DNA of 64,000 nt, taken from Flavobacteriales bacterium (GTDB taxonomy: Bacteria; Bacteroidota; Bacteroidia; CAIKAF01). Under the pieces are notes generated by a model, which did no database searches, was not told the origin of the DNA, and worked only from the letters and a program-made list of their open reading frames with translations. The position numbers and the translations under genes are program-made. The stretch is from the NCBI GenBank assembly GCA_018401695.1, contig JAGYKD010000003.1, positions 417,476 through 481,475 of the forward strand. The letters are read 5' to 3'. Below, one piece after another: positions 51,992-60,546 of the stretch. Positions within the stretch are counted from its first letter, which is position 1. Every line of letters begins with the position of its first letter.

Positions 51992-52014
51992 ATTTCATTC
52001 TTAAGCACAATTTC

Positions 52015-52172
52015 TGTCAGGTATTTTTAAATGCTTTAGCCACATTATCGATATCGGTAGGTATTCCGATAGCCATTAACCAGTCATAGGTGGCATGTAT
52101 GATAGTCTAAGTGCCGCAACCAGCTTGATAGCAGTACCATCATTGGTGGTACATCCATTCCAGTTCAGCAAT
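52015..52172 (-). pseudogene. possible coding remnant between the TA modules
   Basis: The minus strand has an open stretch reading YDWLMAIGIPTDIDNVAKAF followed by KNT and a stop (52015 region), with a different frame before it. It looks like the end of a lost gene, but I cannot place it in a family. The rest of 51992-52172 has no feature. Confidence 0.25.
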
Positions 52173-52196
52173 ACATGCCTTGCCTTTATACCTCAT
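52173..52196 (+). repeat. 24-bp direct repeat, copy 2
   Basis: Second copy of the 24-bp repeat (23 of 24 identical to 50132-50155), overlapping the hipA stop codon. Confidence 0.75.
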
Positions 52197-53500
52197 TTTT
52201 TCAGGTTTAAAAGGGTCTTGGCTATTTCATCACGCAAGCTTGGTTTCACTTTTGCCTCATCTGCAAATTTGCTCCATTGATTGACTGTGTTGTTAATCTC
52301 GTCAACAATCTCCGATGCTTTTTTGCACCGTATAGATTTGCCAATAACCAACAAATCTGCTCTAGTTATTTCCTTTCTCTTGCCGTTAATGCTCAAGGCA
52401 TGCTGACTCACCCATTCGCTTCCGGGTCTGTATGCATGACAAATATCGTATGCCGGTGCCAGTTCCCATTGGCCTCCTTGCCTGAGCAAAAAAGAAAAAT
52501 TCTTGGTATGGTCGTCACAATTCCGGGCAATCACATTAAAAACCATTCTTCTAAACATCTGCTCTGCATCGGCATAAGTCAATTTCAAGCCTCGCATACA
52601 CTGAAAGAGTTGCTCATAACTAAAACTGTTGACCAGGTTATAGTCAAAGTGCTTCATAGCACAAAAAGTTTGTATATGATGCTTCACTGCACCGCCTTCC
52701 CGATCAAAACGCTTGGTCATAAAATGAGCTCTGCCGTTCTCCTCCAACAAGCGTGAGGGCATTATGTTAATGCCGCATGCCATTGCCATATGGTAGTAGG
52801 CCATTTCTACCCTGCCGTATCCATGACTGCTACCCAACTGCACATCACTTAGCCCATCGAGTTTAATAAGCCAGTGTTCGAATCCCTTTGGTGCTTTGGT
52901 TTGCCCGGATTTTACCTCTCCGGTTTTTTCATTCCAGGCAATAAGGGCTTTTGGACGAGCACCACCGGCAGATGTACCAATCTTCAAAATTTCCCATACG
53001 GCTTGTTCTTCGTCTTTGTTGAGATTGGTGGCAAAGGCTTCCCTTTGGTCGAGCATCTTTTGTGCTGTAGCTACCAAGCTGTCGATTTCAACCGAAAATG
53101 TTCTTTGGCTTTCTTTCAAAACCGTCGGCTGAAATTCCAGGGCACCCATGCCTCGAGTGCCAATGAAGCAAAGCATTTCAACCGGATTCATGCCGTCCTG
53201 TGGCCTACCTTGTTGTGCCAGCCAAAGATTGATGAGTTGGTTTCCGTATTTGTCGGGTAAGGCATCGGCCAACAAACCAGGTAACCCTTTGAAGGTATCG
53301 TATGCTGAATTTTTATCCTTGCGTAGTTCGGGGAATGAAAATTTATTCCGGTTATCAAAAACAGGCATTTTAAGTGGAGCCAAATCCCAGCCTAATGTCT
53401 TGAATTTGGGATCGTATTCAAAAGAAGCAAAACCGCTATCGGAGTCCCATGCTACGGCACCTACTAATTTCCCCCATATTTTTACCTCGGCTACTTGCAT
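52193..53500 (-). CDS. hipA: HipA-family serine kinase toxin
   Basis: 435 residues, the usual HipA size. N-terminal HipA_N: FASFEYDPKFKTLGWDLAPL and FKGLPGLLADALPDKYGNQL. Kinase core: the P-loop-like GTSAGGARPKALIAWN (about 175-190), HFMTKRFDRE, and the catalytic block FNVIARNCDDHTKNFSFLL (Asp at 329/330), then the metal-binding APAYDICHAY. HipA phosphorylates glutamyl-tRNA synthetase in E. coli and induces dormancy; here the target is unknown. It follows hipB by 3 bp. The 24-bp repeat shared with the AbiE toxin overlaps its stop. Confidence 0.9.
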   Translation of the reverse strand: MQVAEVKIWGKLVGAVAWDSDSGFASFEYDPKFKTLGWDLAPLKMPVFDNRNKFSFPELRKDKNSAYDTFKGLPGLLADALPDKYGNQLINLWLAQQGRPQDGMNPVEMLCFIGTRGMGALEFQPTVLKESQRTFSVEIDSLVATAQKMLDQREAFATNLNKDEEQAVWEILKIGTSAGGARPKALIAWNEKTGEVKSGQTKAPKGFEHWLIKLDGLSDVQLGSSHGYGRVEMAYYHMAMACGINIMPSRLLEENGRAHFMTKRFDREGGAVKHHIQTFCAMKHFDYNLVNSFSYEQLFQCMRGLKLTYADAEQMFRRMVFNVIARNCDDHTKNFSFLLRQGGQWELAPAYDICHAYRPGSEWVSQHALSINGKRKEITRADLLVIGKSIRCKKASEIVDEINNTVNQWSKFADEAKVKPSLRDEIAKTLLNLKK

Positions 53501-53503
53501 GGC

Positions 53504-53860
53504 TTACCAACTTGAATCTGTGCTGTTATCCTCTTCGTTCTTTGATTTACCCCTGGCCCGTTGGCGCTTTTCTTTTTGTAATTTGGCCAATGCCAAGGGA
53601 CTTATCGTTTCCCTGACTTCAAAAGCACCCAGCACGGATAGTTGATCCAAAACCCTTAATACCTGAATGAGCGTGGCTACCGTTACGGTTTTACCGCGTT
53701 CAAGTAAGCTAAAGGTAGATCGACTGATACCGGCTGCGGTTGCCAAGGCATCCTGCGTTTTATTTTGCTCCATGCGATGGTGCTTCACAAATGTACCAAT
53801 GTATTCGGCCAAGGCTTTATCGCTCATGAAAGGCCATTCTTTGAATGATTTATCGGTCAT
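53504..53860 (-). CDS. hipB: HipB-like XRE antitoxin
   Basis: 118 residues. Helix-turn-helix at about 36-58 (MEQNKTQDALATAAGISRST, then SLLERGKTVTVATLIQVLRV), the HipB/XRE pattern. The lysine/arginine-rich, acidic-ended tail (KEKRQRARGKSKNEEDNSTD) is probably disordered. It should bind HipA and repress the hipBA promoter. The minus-strand promoter has a perfect TACCTTTG box with TAGTGAATC direct repeats on both sides (next entry). It starts at ATG 53860; a second ATG eleven codons on is possible. Confidence 0.85.
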   Translation of the reverse strand: MTDKSFKEWPFMSDKALAEYIGTFVKHHRMEQNKTQDALATAAGISRSTFSLLERGKTVTVATLIQVLRVLDQLSVLGAFEVRETISPLALAKLQKEKRQRARGKSKNEEDNSTDSSW

Positions 53861-53879
53861 AAAGTGGCTTTTTTGGTCT

Positions 53880-53939
53880 TAGTGAATCAATTATCATACA
53901 AAGGTAGTATTAATCCTTGAGTTAGTATAATAGTGAATC
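53880..53939 (-). promoter_or_regulatory. hipBA promoter and candidate HipB operators
   Basis: TAGTGAATC (plus-strand wording) at 53880-53888 and at 53931-53939 flank the -7 box CAAAGGTA (53899-53906; TACCTTTG on the minus strand). The 51-bp spacing is about five helical turns, fitting two dimers that occlude the promoter. Confidence 0.5.
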
Positions 53940-53992
53940 TTATATCATTTATTAAAGCCTATTAAGACACTTAACGAATGGTAAATCATTCA

Positions 53993-54193
53993 TTAAAATC
54001 TAAAACTCGCCATATCAAAAAATTGCAACAGCGCTTCATCCTCCATGAGCAGGTGGTTGAGGTTGCGGTCGCCAATGGGCAGGTTGGTTTTGAAATCGTT
54101 GTCCCAAATCCTTTTTCCAAACCCGACAGGGGGTAGATCATTGCTAGGATTAAAGGGTAGGGATGCTTTTGGTTGGAATGGGACGGTTCAAAC
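53993..54193 (-). pseudogene. coding remnant upstream of hipB
   Basis: The minus strand between a TGA and the TAA at 53993-53995 is open for about 66 codons and reads as a plausible protein end (FGKRIWDNDFKTNLPIGDRN, then a MEDEALLQFFDMASF tail). No start codon precedes the part that looks coding, so it seems to be the C-terminal scrap of a lost gene. No family is recognised. The surrounding 53940-54450 is otherwise empty except for element E10. Confidence 0.35.
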
Positions 54194-54299
54194 CTTTGCT
54201 GTAGAGATTTTCATTTTTTCAATGCATTGAAAATCAGTTGAATGTCATTTTTCATGTAGAGATTTTTTTCCAAAAAATAGAACCCCTTTCGGAGCTTAA

Positions 54300-54445
54300 G
54301 CGCCCCGGCGCAGGCCAATTAGCCTGCCGAAGTGGGGTGCTCAGCCGCCGCACGGCCAAAAGCGACCACAGGAAGCTCCTTGGACGGGCTTGGCGGCGTA
54401 GCTAGCCCACAAGGCAGCTAATGGCCGGAGACGGATTAGGCGCCC
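54300..54445 (-). repeat. structured GC-rich element E10
   Basis: Closing GCGCC/GGCGC. Minus strand starts ATTTGGGCGCCTAATCC, 7 bp after the FKBP gene stop, sense direction. Arms GGCCAATTAGCCTGCC with GGCAGCTAATGGCC pair with two bulges; GTGGTCGC word in the core. Confidence 0.65.
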
Positions 54446-54452
54446 AAATCCT

Positions 54453-55322
54453 TCAATTCCCCTTCTTTACCTCAAACAATTCCAATTTGTACACAACATT
54501 TTCCATGGGGGGAATGTATAAATCCGGGTTGCCTTCCTCGCCCCAGGCAAAGGTGTAGGGTACCACCACCATGGCTGTTTCCCCGCTGCGCATGCCTTTG
54601 AGACCTTCGTGAAAGCCCAGAGGAAAGCCGCTGCTGCCCATGCGCATCCAAACGGGTGATTCGGTGCCCCAAATGCCATCCAAGGGTTTGCCGGAAAAGT
54701 CCAACAACAGGTACTTTACCAATACGCTGTCGCCATAGCGTGGGCTTTGCCCCTCCGAAACAAAGGTCTCTTTTATAACGAATGGCTCCATTGGGACGTT
54801 TTCTACATCAGGCCGGTAGAGCTGCACGTACATTTTAAAGGCATCTACCGCTTCGCTTTGCCTCTGGCGTTTGTCTTGCTGTTCTTTTTCGGCATAGCCT
54901 TCGGCATTCAGTACCTCGCGCATGCGAAACCTGAGGCGCACCAAACTGTCCGTGGTTAATCCATCGACCCTTAAATTTTTGAAAAAGGGATTCTTTTTGA
55001 AATGCGCATATTCCCACTGGAAAGAGCCACTGTCGCCCACCGAAATATGTTTTAAGGGGTGCACCAAATCGTAAGGATCCGTGGTGGGACGCATGAGCAC
55101 CTCCAAGGAAAAACCGCCGGTAGGAGCCAAAATGGAATCTTGGCTGTTGCATAGCCAGGCGTCCATCACCATATATTTGGCCTCGTCCCCTTCGGGTCCT
55201 CCATCCAAATCTACATCCAAGGCGTAACCAAAGCCGTCGGCCACTTCGTCATACCCGCTCCAAGGACCACAGCTGCTCAACAGCAAGCCAACAGCTAAAA
55301 AAAACATGAAACTACGCTTCAT
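54453..55322 (-). CDS. FKBP-type peptidyl-prolyl isomerase lipoprotein
   Basis: 289 residues. Lipobox LLLSSC (Cys 18) after the signal peptide. The C-terminal ~110 residues are an FKBP domain: SVLVKYLLLDFSGKPLDGIWG, GFPLGFHEGLKGMRSGETAMVVVPYTFAWGEEG and NVVYKLELFEVKKG. The N-terminal half could be a degenerate second FKBP fold, with FSLEVLMRPTT and DSGSFQWEYAH segments. It assists folding of envelope proteins. The start overlaps the previous gene by 4 bp (ATGA), in an operon nrnA-gldI-this gene. Confidence 0.82.
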   Translation of the reverse strand: MKRSFMFFLAVGLLLSSCGPWSGYDEVADGFGYALDVDLDGGPEGDEAKYMVMDAWLCNSQDSILAPTGGFSLEVLMRPTTDPYDLVHPLKHISVGDSGSFQWEYAHFKKNPFFKNLRVDGLTTDSLVRLRFRMREVLNAEGYAEKEQQDKRQRQSEAVDAFKMYVQLYRPDVENVPMEPFVIKETFVSEGQSPRYGDSVLVKYLLLDFSGKPLDGIWGTESPVWMRMGSSGFPLGFHEGLKGMRSGETAMVVVPYTFAWGEEGNPDLYIPPMENVVYKLELFEVKKGN

Positions 55323-55852
55323 GGCAAAATTTCAATTAAAGTAATGTCGTACCAAACGGGGTTGTAGGGGGGGATTTTGTTTCGGTCGCCCACCAATCCA
55401 AAGGCTCGGTGAGAGGGCATAAACAAATAGGCGCGGCCTCCCTCGGGAATGTATTTGATGCCTTCGTGGATGCCGCTTTCTACTTCGTCGTAATCTACCC
55501 GAAACAACTCGAAACCTTGATTTTCTTTGGAGGCATAACAAAGAGTGCCGTCCAATAGTCGGACTTCGTAATCTATACGCACCATTTGTCCGCTCTTTGG
55601 GGGATTCCCATGACCTTCCTTGAGCATTACAATGCGCAAGCCGGTGCCGGTTTCTTGGGGTTCCCAGCCTCGACGTTCAATAAAGCGGTCGATAAGCAAG
55701 TCCTCTTCTTTTAGAAAGCGTTTGTTTACCTGAACCAAGGCTTCTTCCAATTTTTCGCCTTGAAGCACCAAGGGTTCTTGGTTTTTTGGCGGGTCAGGAG
55801 AGCCGCAAGCGAGGCAAAAGGCCAGGAGTAGGGAGGCGGGGAGGAGTTTCAT
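55319..55852 (-). CDS. gldI: gliding-associated FKBP-type isomerase lipoprotein GldI-like
   Basis: 177 residues. Lipobox LAFCLAC (Cys 16). FKBP domain about 75-177: MVRIDYEVRLLDGTLCYAS, VESGIHEGIKYIPEGGRAYLFMPS and FGLVGDRNKIPPYNPVWYDITLIEI. GldI is the lipoprotein isomerase needed for gliding and for T9SS function in Flavobacterium, as I recall it, and sits in the same nrnA-gldI-FKBP order there, which supports the name. Proposed role: folding of periplasmic or secreted T9SS components. It overlaps both neighbours by 4 bp, so translation is coupled. Confidence 0.75.
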   Translation of the reverse strand: MKLLPASLLLAFCLACGSPDPPKNQEPLVLQGEKLEEALVQVNKRFLKEEDLLIDRFIERRGWEPQETGTGLRIVMLKEGHGNPPKSGQMVRIDYEVRLLDGTLCYASKENQGFELFRVDYDEVESGIHEGIKYIPEGGRAYLFMPSHRAFGLVGDRNKIPPYNPVWYDITLIEILP

Positions 55853-56868
55853 GCGAATTGCTCAGAAATAATGGAAAGGAAAAATGCTTCGGCTTCTTCG
55901 GCCGTACCTTCATAACGTCCACCGGCTGCATTTTTGTGTCCTCCGCCCGAAAAAAAGCGTTCGGCCATTTGATTTACCACGCAATCGCCTTTGGAACGGA
56001 AACTGATGCGTGTTATGCCCGGATCTTTTTCTTGAAACAGCAGGCCCATTTTGTTTCCTTCAATGGACAGGGTGTAATTTACCAAGCCCTCGGTATCGCC
56101 GCTTTCAATCTTGTAATCCAATACATCTTTATGGTTAAGCACCATCCATGCCAAGGGCAAATCCGGATGCTGCTGCAAGCGGTCTTTTAGGGCAAATCCG
56201 GTAAGCTTTAGGCTTTGAAGGCTGTTGGTATCAAAAATTTGGGTGCTTAGTTCGGGGTAATTTACTCCGCTGTCCAGCAGCCGTGCTGCGGCTTGAAACG
56301 TTTCGGACCTCACGGCATGCTTAAATCCTCCGGTGTCCGTTAAGAGTCCACACATAAGAGCGGTGGCCATTTCCGTAGTTAGTTTTTCCTTATGCAGCAG
56401 CTCGCATACCAATTCACAGGTGCTGCTGGCCGAAATTCTATGCAAGCTTTTGTCGAAGGATTCCGGTTCGGGGTGGTGGTCAATCATCCAAACCGGTCCG
56501 GTCCTTTTTTGGAGCGCTTTGGCCGCCGATGCTCCCCCTCGGTCCCGGCGCGAATGGTCCAAAAGGACCACCAAATCAGCGCCCTCAATCATAGATTCCC
56601 AATGGGTGGGTTGGTATTCCAAAATGGCAAGCTCGGAGCTTTGCGGCAAAAAGGATAAATTTTTGGGGTAGGCGTCCGGGCAAAGCAGGTGCGCAGAAAG
56701 GCCTAAACTACGTAGCCAAAGCCCTAAGCCCAAGAGGCTGCCCAAGGCATCGCCATCGGGTCTTTGGTGGCAAAGCAATACAAGGGAAGTATTCTTCCCT
56801 AAGCTTTTAAAATCCTCTGCCTTAAGTGCGCTGTTCAATCCAATTGCTTTGTTTAATTTTGCGGCCAT
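55849..56868 (-). CDS. nrnA: DHH-family phosphoesterase NrnA (oligoribonuclease/pAp phosphatase)
   Basis: 339 residues from ATG 56868. DHH domain: [57 protein letters not shown]1 domain ends [14 protein letters not shown] with the usual GGGH signature. NrnA removes nucleotides from short RNAs and dephosphorylates pAp. The start (56868 or 56871) is within 40 bp of the divergent ndk start. It heads the operon nrnA-gldI-FKBP. The longer track start overlaps ndk and is not believed. Confidence 0.9.
   Translation of the reverse strand: MAAKLNKAIGLNSALKAEDFKSLGKNTSLVLLCHQRPDGDALGSLLGLGLWLRSLGLSAHLLCPDAYPKNLSFLPQSSELAILEYQPTHWESMIEGADLVVLLDHSRRDRGGASAAKALQKRTGPVWMIDHHPEPESFDKSLHRISASSTCELVCELLHKEKLTTEMATALMCGLLTDTGGFKHAVRSETFQAAARLLDSGVNYPELSTQIFDTNSLQSLKLTGFALKDRLQQHPDLPLAWMVLNHKDVLDYKIESGDTEGLVNYTLSIEGNKMGLLFQEKDPGITRISFRSKGDCVVNQMAERFFSGGGHKNAAGGRYEGTAEEAEAFFLSIISEQFA
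56854..56861 (+). promoter_or_regulatory. Bacteroidota -7 box of ndk
   Basis: TAATTTTG, 44 nt before the ndk ATG, inside the first codons of the divergent nrnA. Confidence 0.4.
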
Positions 56869-56905
56869 CATTGACCAAGGGTCGAAATTAACAAACAGAA
56901 AGGAC

Positions 56906-57328
56906 ATGAACGGAAACCGTACCTTTACCATGATTAAGCCCGATGCTGTAGGCAACGGTCATATTGGAAACATCCTTAAGGACATTCAGGACGCAGGATT
57001 CAAAATCATTGCCATGAAATTTACCCGTTTAAGCGAAGGGCAGGCCGGGAAGTTTTATGAAGTGCACAAAGAGCGTCCTTTCTATGGCGAATTGGTAAGC
57101 TACATGTCTTCCGGTCCCATAGTGGCTGCCATTTTGGAGAAAGACGAGGCTGTTGCTTCTTTTCGCACCCTAATTGGAGCCACCGATCCTACCAAGGCAG
57201 AGCCGGGAACCATCCGTGCCAAATATGCCGAGTCGATTGCCGCTAATGCCGTGCATGGCAGCGACAGCGATGAGAACGCCGCCATAGAGGGCAATTTTTT
57301 CTTTAGTGCTTTAGAGCAGGTGGGATGA
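56906..57328 (+). CDS. ndk: nucleoside diphosphate kinase
   Basis: 140 residues from ATG 56906 ([21 protein letters not shown]), the family's normal length; the track adds 19 codons from the promoter region. Motifs [36 protein letters not shown], and [20 protein letters not shown] with the phosphorylated His in AVHGSDS. It equilibrates NTP and NDP pools. The 3' end overlaps trmH (ATGA), so they are co-translated. Confidence 0.96.
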   Translation: MNGNRTFTMIKPDAVGNGHIGNILKDIQDAGFKIIAMKFTRLSEGQAGKFYEVHKERPFYGELVSYMSSGPIVAAILEKDEAVASFRTLIGATDPTKAEPGTIRAKYAESIAANAVHGSDSDENAAIEGNFFFSALEQVG

Positions 57329-58014
57329 CACTCCCGGAGGAACTCCGGACAGCAGCATACCTGCAATTCTTGTATGCCCATATTTCTCCTCATAAAGCCT
57401 CGCTTTTTGAGGAGAAAGTGGCGCATAGAACACGGCATTTGTGTGTGGTGCTCGAAAACATTCATCAGTCCCACAACGCCAGTGCCGTGTTGCGCTCTTG
57501 CGATTGTTTTGGCGTTCAAGACGTGCATGTGATTGAGTCGGAACAGCAGTTCTCTACGGTCAACGAAATTTCCTTGGGCAGCAGCAGGTGGCTTAGTTTG
57601 CACCGTTACGACGGGACCAATGCTACCGCAGATGCCGCAGCCCGGTTGAAAGCAAAAGGTTACGCGCTTTGGGCTACTTCGCCGCACCAAAACGACCTTT
57701 GTTTGGAAGAGTTGCCTGTGGATCAGCCCATAGCCTTGTTGATGGGCACCGAAAAAGAAGGGCTCAGTGCGGAATCTTTAGCCCTGGCCGATGGCTACCT
57801 GCGCATTCCTATGGTGGGCTTTACCGAAAGCTTAAATATTTCCGTTGCTGCGGCCGTGAGCATGCATCATTTGGTTTGGAAGTTAAAACAAAGTCAAAAA
57901 GAATGGCAACTTTCAGCCCATGAACAACTTGAACTCAAGATTCAATGGGCCGAACAGGTCACCCGCAGAGCAAGTTTTATGAGGCAACGTTTCCTTGATT
58001 CCCTTAGGCAGTAA
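57325..58014 (+). CDS. trmH: TrmH/SpoU-family 2'-O-methyltransferase (tRNA Gm18)
   Basis: 229 residues. SPOUT fold motifs: [49 protein letters not shown] and [17 protein letters not shown]. The Arg in NASAVLRSC and the GTE and LNIS loops form the knotted SAM site. The C-terminal extension ([15 protein letters not shown]) follows TrmH, which methylates G18 of tRNA; rRNA targets are possible for relatives. It overlaps ndk by 4 bp. Confidence 0.86.
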   Translation: MTLPEELRTAAYLQFLYAHISPHKASLFEEKVAHRTRHLCVVLENIHQSHNASAVLRSCDCFGVQDVHVIESEQQFSTVNEISLGSSRWLSLHRYDGTNATADAAARLKAKGYALWATSPHQNDLCLEELPVDQPIALLMGTEKEGLSAESLALADGYLRIPMVGFTESLNISVAAAVSMHHLVWKLKQSQKEWQLSAHEQLELKIQWAEQVTRRASFMRQRFLDSLRQ

Positions 58015-58080
58015 ACTTTTTGAGAATTATGGCTTTGTTGCCGTTTCCTGTTTCCAGTTTTATTAGCAATTTTGCTCCCC

Positions 58081-60327
58081 ATGTTTCAAATCAAATACGC
58101 CCGGCTTATAATTGCTTTGGTAGCGGTCCTAACCTTAGGAGCGGCCTGGCGTGCAAGTTTTGTGGGCTTTAATTACGATTTCGAAGCATTTTTCCCGGCA
58201 AGCGATCCGGAAACGCATTTTTTTCTGGAATTTAGAAAGCAGTTTGGTCCCGACAACGACTTTGTGTTGGTGGGCATTCAAAATAGGGAAGGAGTTTACA
58301 ACAGCGAATTTTTGCTCAAAGTCCGGGCCCTTAGCGATTCGCTTAAAACCATTAAATGGGTAGAGCGCATCAATGCGCCTACCAATGTTTCTACCTTTAT
58401 TCGAGACCCGCTTATGGGCTCGGCGCTGGAAATCCCTTATTTACACCCGGAAAAACCCGAGCTGCTGCCTTCGGACTCGGCCAGAATTTCCAAGGCCCCC
58501 GAACTTATGGGTTCTTTGTTCTCTAAGGATGGGAAGTCGGTGGCTTTGGTTATAGACCACACCCCCTACATTGGCGATACCGCTTGTCAACCCTTGAGCG
58601 CAGAAATCGAAGCCATCACCGCATCTTTTGGATTTGACGAGTACCATATTGCAGGCCGTTGCATTGGCCAATCCTATTATGTAGATATTATCAAGGGAGA
58701 ATTGGCCATGTTTTTAATCATTGCCTTCTTCCTTATTTTGCTGGTGCTTTTTGCCATTTTCCGAACTTTTTGGGGTGTAACGGTGCCGGTGCTTATGGTG
58801 GTGGTGGCGGTGCTTTGGACCGTAGCATTAATGGAGGTGACCGGCAAAGAAATGGACGTGTTGGCCAACATCATTCCCACCATTATTGTGGTGGTGGGGC
58901 TTTCGGTGGCCATCCATTTCATGACCAAGTTTTTGGACGTTCTCAAGCAAGGGAAAAATCACCAGGAATCGGTAAAATCAGCGCTCAAACAAGTGGGTTT
59001 GGCCAATGTATTTACTACGGCCACCACCATGACCGGCTTTGCCAGTTTGGCCACTTCGGGCATTATTCCCATCGATGATTTTGGGCTATATGCCGCTGCC
59101 GGCGTAGGCTTTTCTCTGCTTTTGTCCCTTACTTTTTTGCCGGCTTTACTCATTCTGGTGCACCCTTCGGCTTCCAAGGTCAAATCTCCCCAATGGTTTG
59201 GGCCATTAACCAAGATTTACGACTGGCTTTCGCTCCATCCTAAGTATATTTTTTCCTTTTTCTTGGTCTTGTTGGTGGCGGGAATTGCCGGAACCTTGCA
59301 GGTGCGCGAAAATACCTATCTGATGGAAGACTTGGCACAGAACAGCAAGCTGGCCAAGGATTTCAGGTTCTTTGCGCAGGAATTCAACGGTACCCGGCCC
59401 TTTGAATTGGCTTTAGAAGTAAAGGATACCTCACTCAGTGTCTTTGACGCCACGGTTTTGGAATCCATACAACACGTGGAGCACGCGGTAGACTCCATTT
59501 ACGGCATTCCCATGTTGTTTTCGCCGCTTTCCTTAGTGCGTGGAGCAAACCGGGCCTGGTCGGGGGACGATCCGGAGGCCTATGTGCTTCCCGAAAGCAA
59601 GGCTCGGTTAAGCCGCATTCAAAGAGATCTGCAACGCTTTAAACAAGACAGCCGTTTTCGGAAGTTGATTTCCGAAGACCAAAAAGAAGCCAGAATTCGA
59701 GGTATGCTGCCCGATTTAGGCTCTTCTAAGGCCTGGGAATTGCGTCAATCTTTTGAACAATGGTTAAGCGAGGCCAAGTTGCCTGCCAAGGTTCATTTTT
59801 CGCTTACGGGCACTGCCGAACTTATCGACAAAAACAACCGCAACCTGGCTTTGAACATTGCTCAAGGATTGGCGATTGCCTTTTTGCTCATCATGGGCAT
59901 CATCATGTATTTGTTTCGATCCATTAAGATGGTCCTTATTTCATTGATTCCCAACTTATTGCCTTTGATTCTGTTGGCCGGAATTATGGGTTGGACAGGC
60001 ATTAGCCTAAAAATCTCCACCGCCATATTGTTTACCATTGCTTTTGGAATTGCTGTGGACGATACCATCCATTTTTTGACCAGACTCAGGTTCGAGCAAA
60101 AAGCCGGATACAGCACCCAAGATGCTCTGCGTCAAGCCTTTTTGCATACCGGCAAACCCATACTCATCACCACCGGAATTTTATGCGCCGGCTTTTCCAT
60201 CCTGGGCGTTTCCAGTTTCATGGCCACCAAAATGATAGGCTTACTCACCTCCGTTGTACTGATATTTGCGGTGTTGGCCGATTTGGTATTATTGCCGGCC
60301 TTGTTCAAGGTGTTGAAAATCAAGTAG
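58081..60327 (+). CDS. MMPL/RND-family transporter
   Basis: 748 residues from ATG 58081; the track's TTG lies three codons earlier. Twelve hydrophobic helices in two halves, each with a large extracytoplasmic loop, as in MMPL/RND permeases: helix 1 LIIALVAVLTLGAAWRA; loop with FEAFFPASDPETHFF; helices 2-6 around 205-360 (LAMFLIIAFFLILLVLFAIF, ANIIPTIIVVVGLSVAIHFMT); the second half repeats (LAIAFLLIMGIIMYLF, ILFTIAFGIAVDDTIHFLTR). The motif FGIAVDDTIHFL marks the SSD-like proton-relay region. Efflux or lipid export is likely; the cargo is unknown. It follows trmH by 66 bp, possibly in the same transcript. Confidence 0.82.
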   Translation: MFQIKYARLIIALVAVLTLGAAWRASFVGFNYDFEAFFPASDPETHFFLEFRKQFGPDNDFVLVGIQNREGVYNSEFLLKVRALSDSLKTIKWVERINAPTNVSTFIRDPLMGSALEIPYLHPEKPELLPSDSARISKAPELMGSLFSKDGKSVALVIDHTPYIGDTACQPLSAEIEAITASFGFDEYHIAGRCIGQSYYVDIIKGELAMFLIIAFFLILLVLFAIFRTFWGVTVPVLMVVVAVLWTVALMEVTGKEMDVLANIIPTIIVVVGLSVAIHFMTKFLDVLKQGKNHQESVKSALKQVGLANVFTTATTMTGFASLATSGIIPIDDFGLYAAAGVGFSLLLSLTFLPALLILVHPSASKVKSPQWFGPLTKIYDWLSLHPKYIFSFFLVLLVAGIAGTLQVRENTYLMEDLAQNSKLAKDFRFFAQEFNGTRPFELALEVKDTSLSVFDATVLESIQHVEHAVDSIYGIPMLFSPLSLVRGANRAWSGDDPEAYVLPESKARLSRIQRDLQRFKQDSRFRKLISEDQKEARIRGMLPDLGSSKAWELRQSFEQWLSEAKLPAKVHFSLTGTAELIDKNNRNLALNIAQGLAIAFLLIMGIIMYLFRSIKMVLISLIPNLLPLILLAGIMGWTGISLKISTAILFTIAFGIAVDDTIHFLTRLRFEQKAGYSTQDALRQAFLHTGKPILITTGILCAGFSILGVSSFMATKMIGLLTSVVLIFAVLADLVLLPALFKVLKIK

Positions 60328-60482
60328 TTTTTTGGGCTGCCGGCCGGGCCATCACCCTTCGGGCCTTTGGCAAGGCATGTCGTCCCTAGGGCTGTGGTGG
60401 TCCCGCAAAGCTACACCTCCTCGCCCAAGGGTCGTCATGCCTTGCTGTAGGCCGCTCCCGGGTTCTGTCCCTGGCAGGAGAT
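60328..60482 (+). repeat. structured GC-rich element E11
   Basis: Starts TTTTTTGGGCTGCC directly after the transporter stop, sense direction. Arms GCAAGGCATG (60370-60379) with CATGCCTTGC (60436-60445), perfect. Core GGGCTGTGGTGG and CCGCAAAGCT, CTCCTCGCCC as in E4 and E8, and TCCCTGGCAGG at the end as in E1. Confidence 0.7.
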
Positions 60483-60546
60483 TGCGTTTCATGGGAAACA
60501 CCATGCACATTCAAGCATAATGTAGGTTTTTACTGGTGAATGATTA

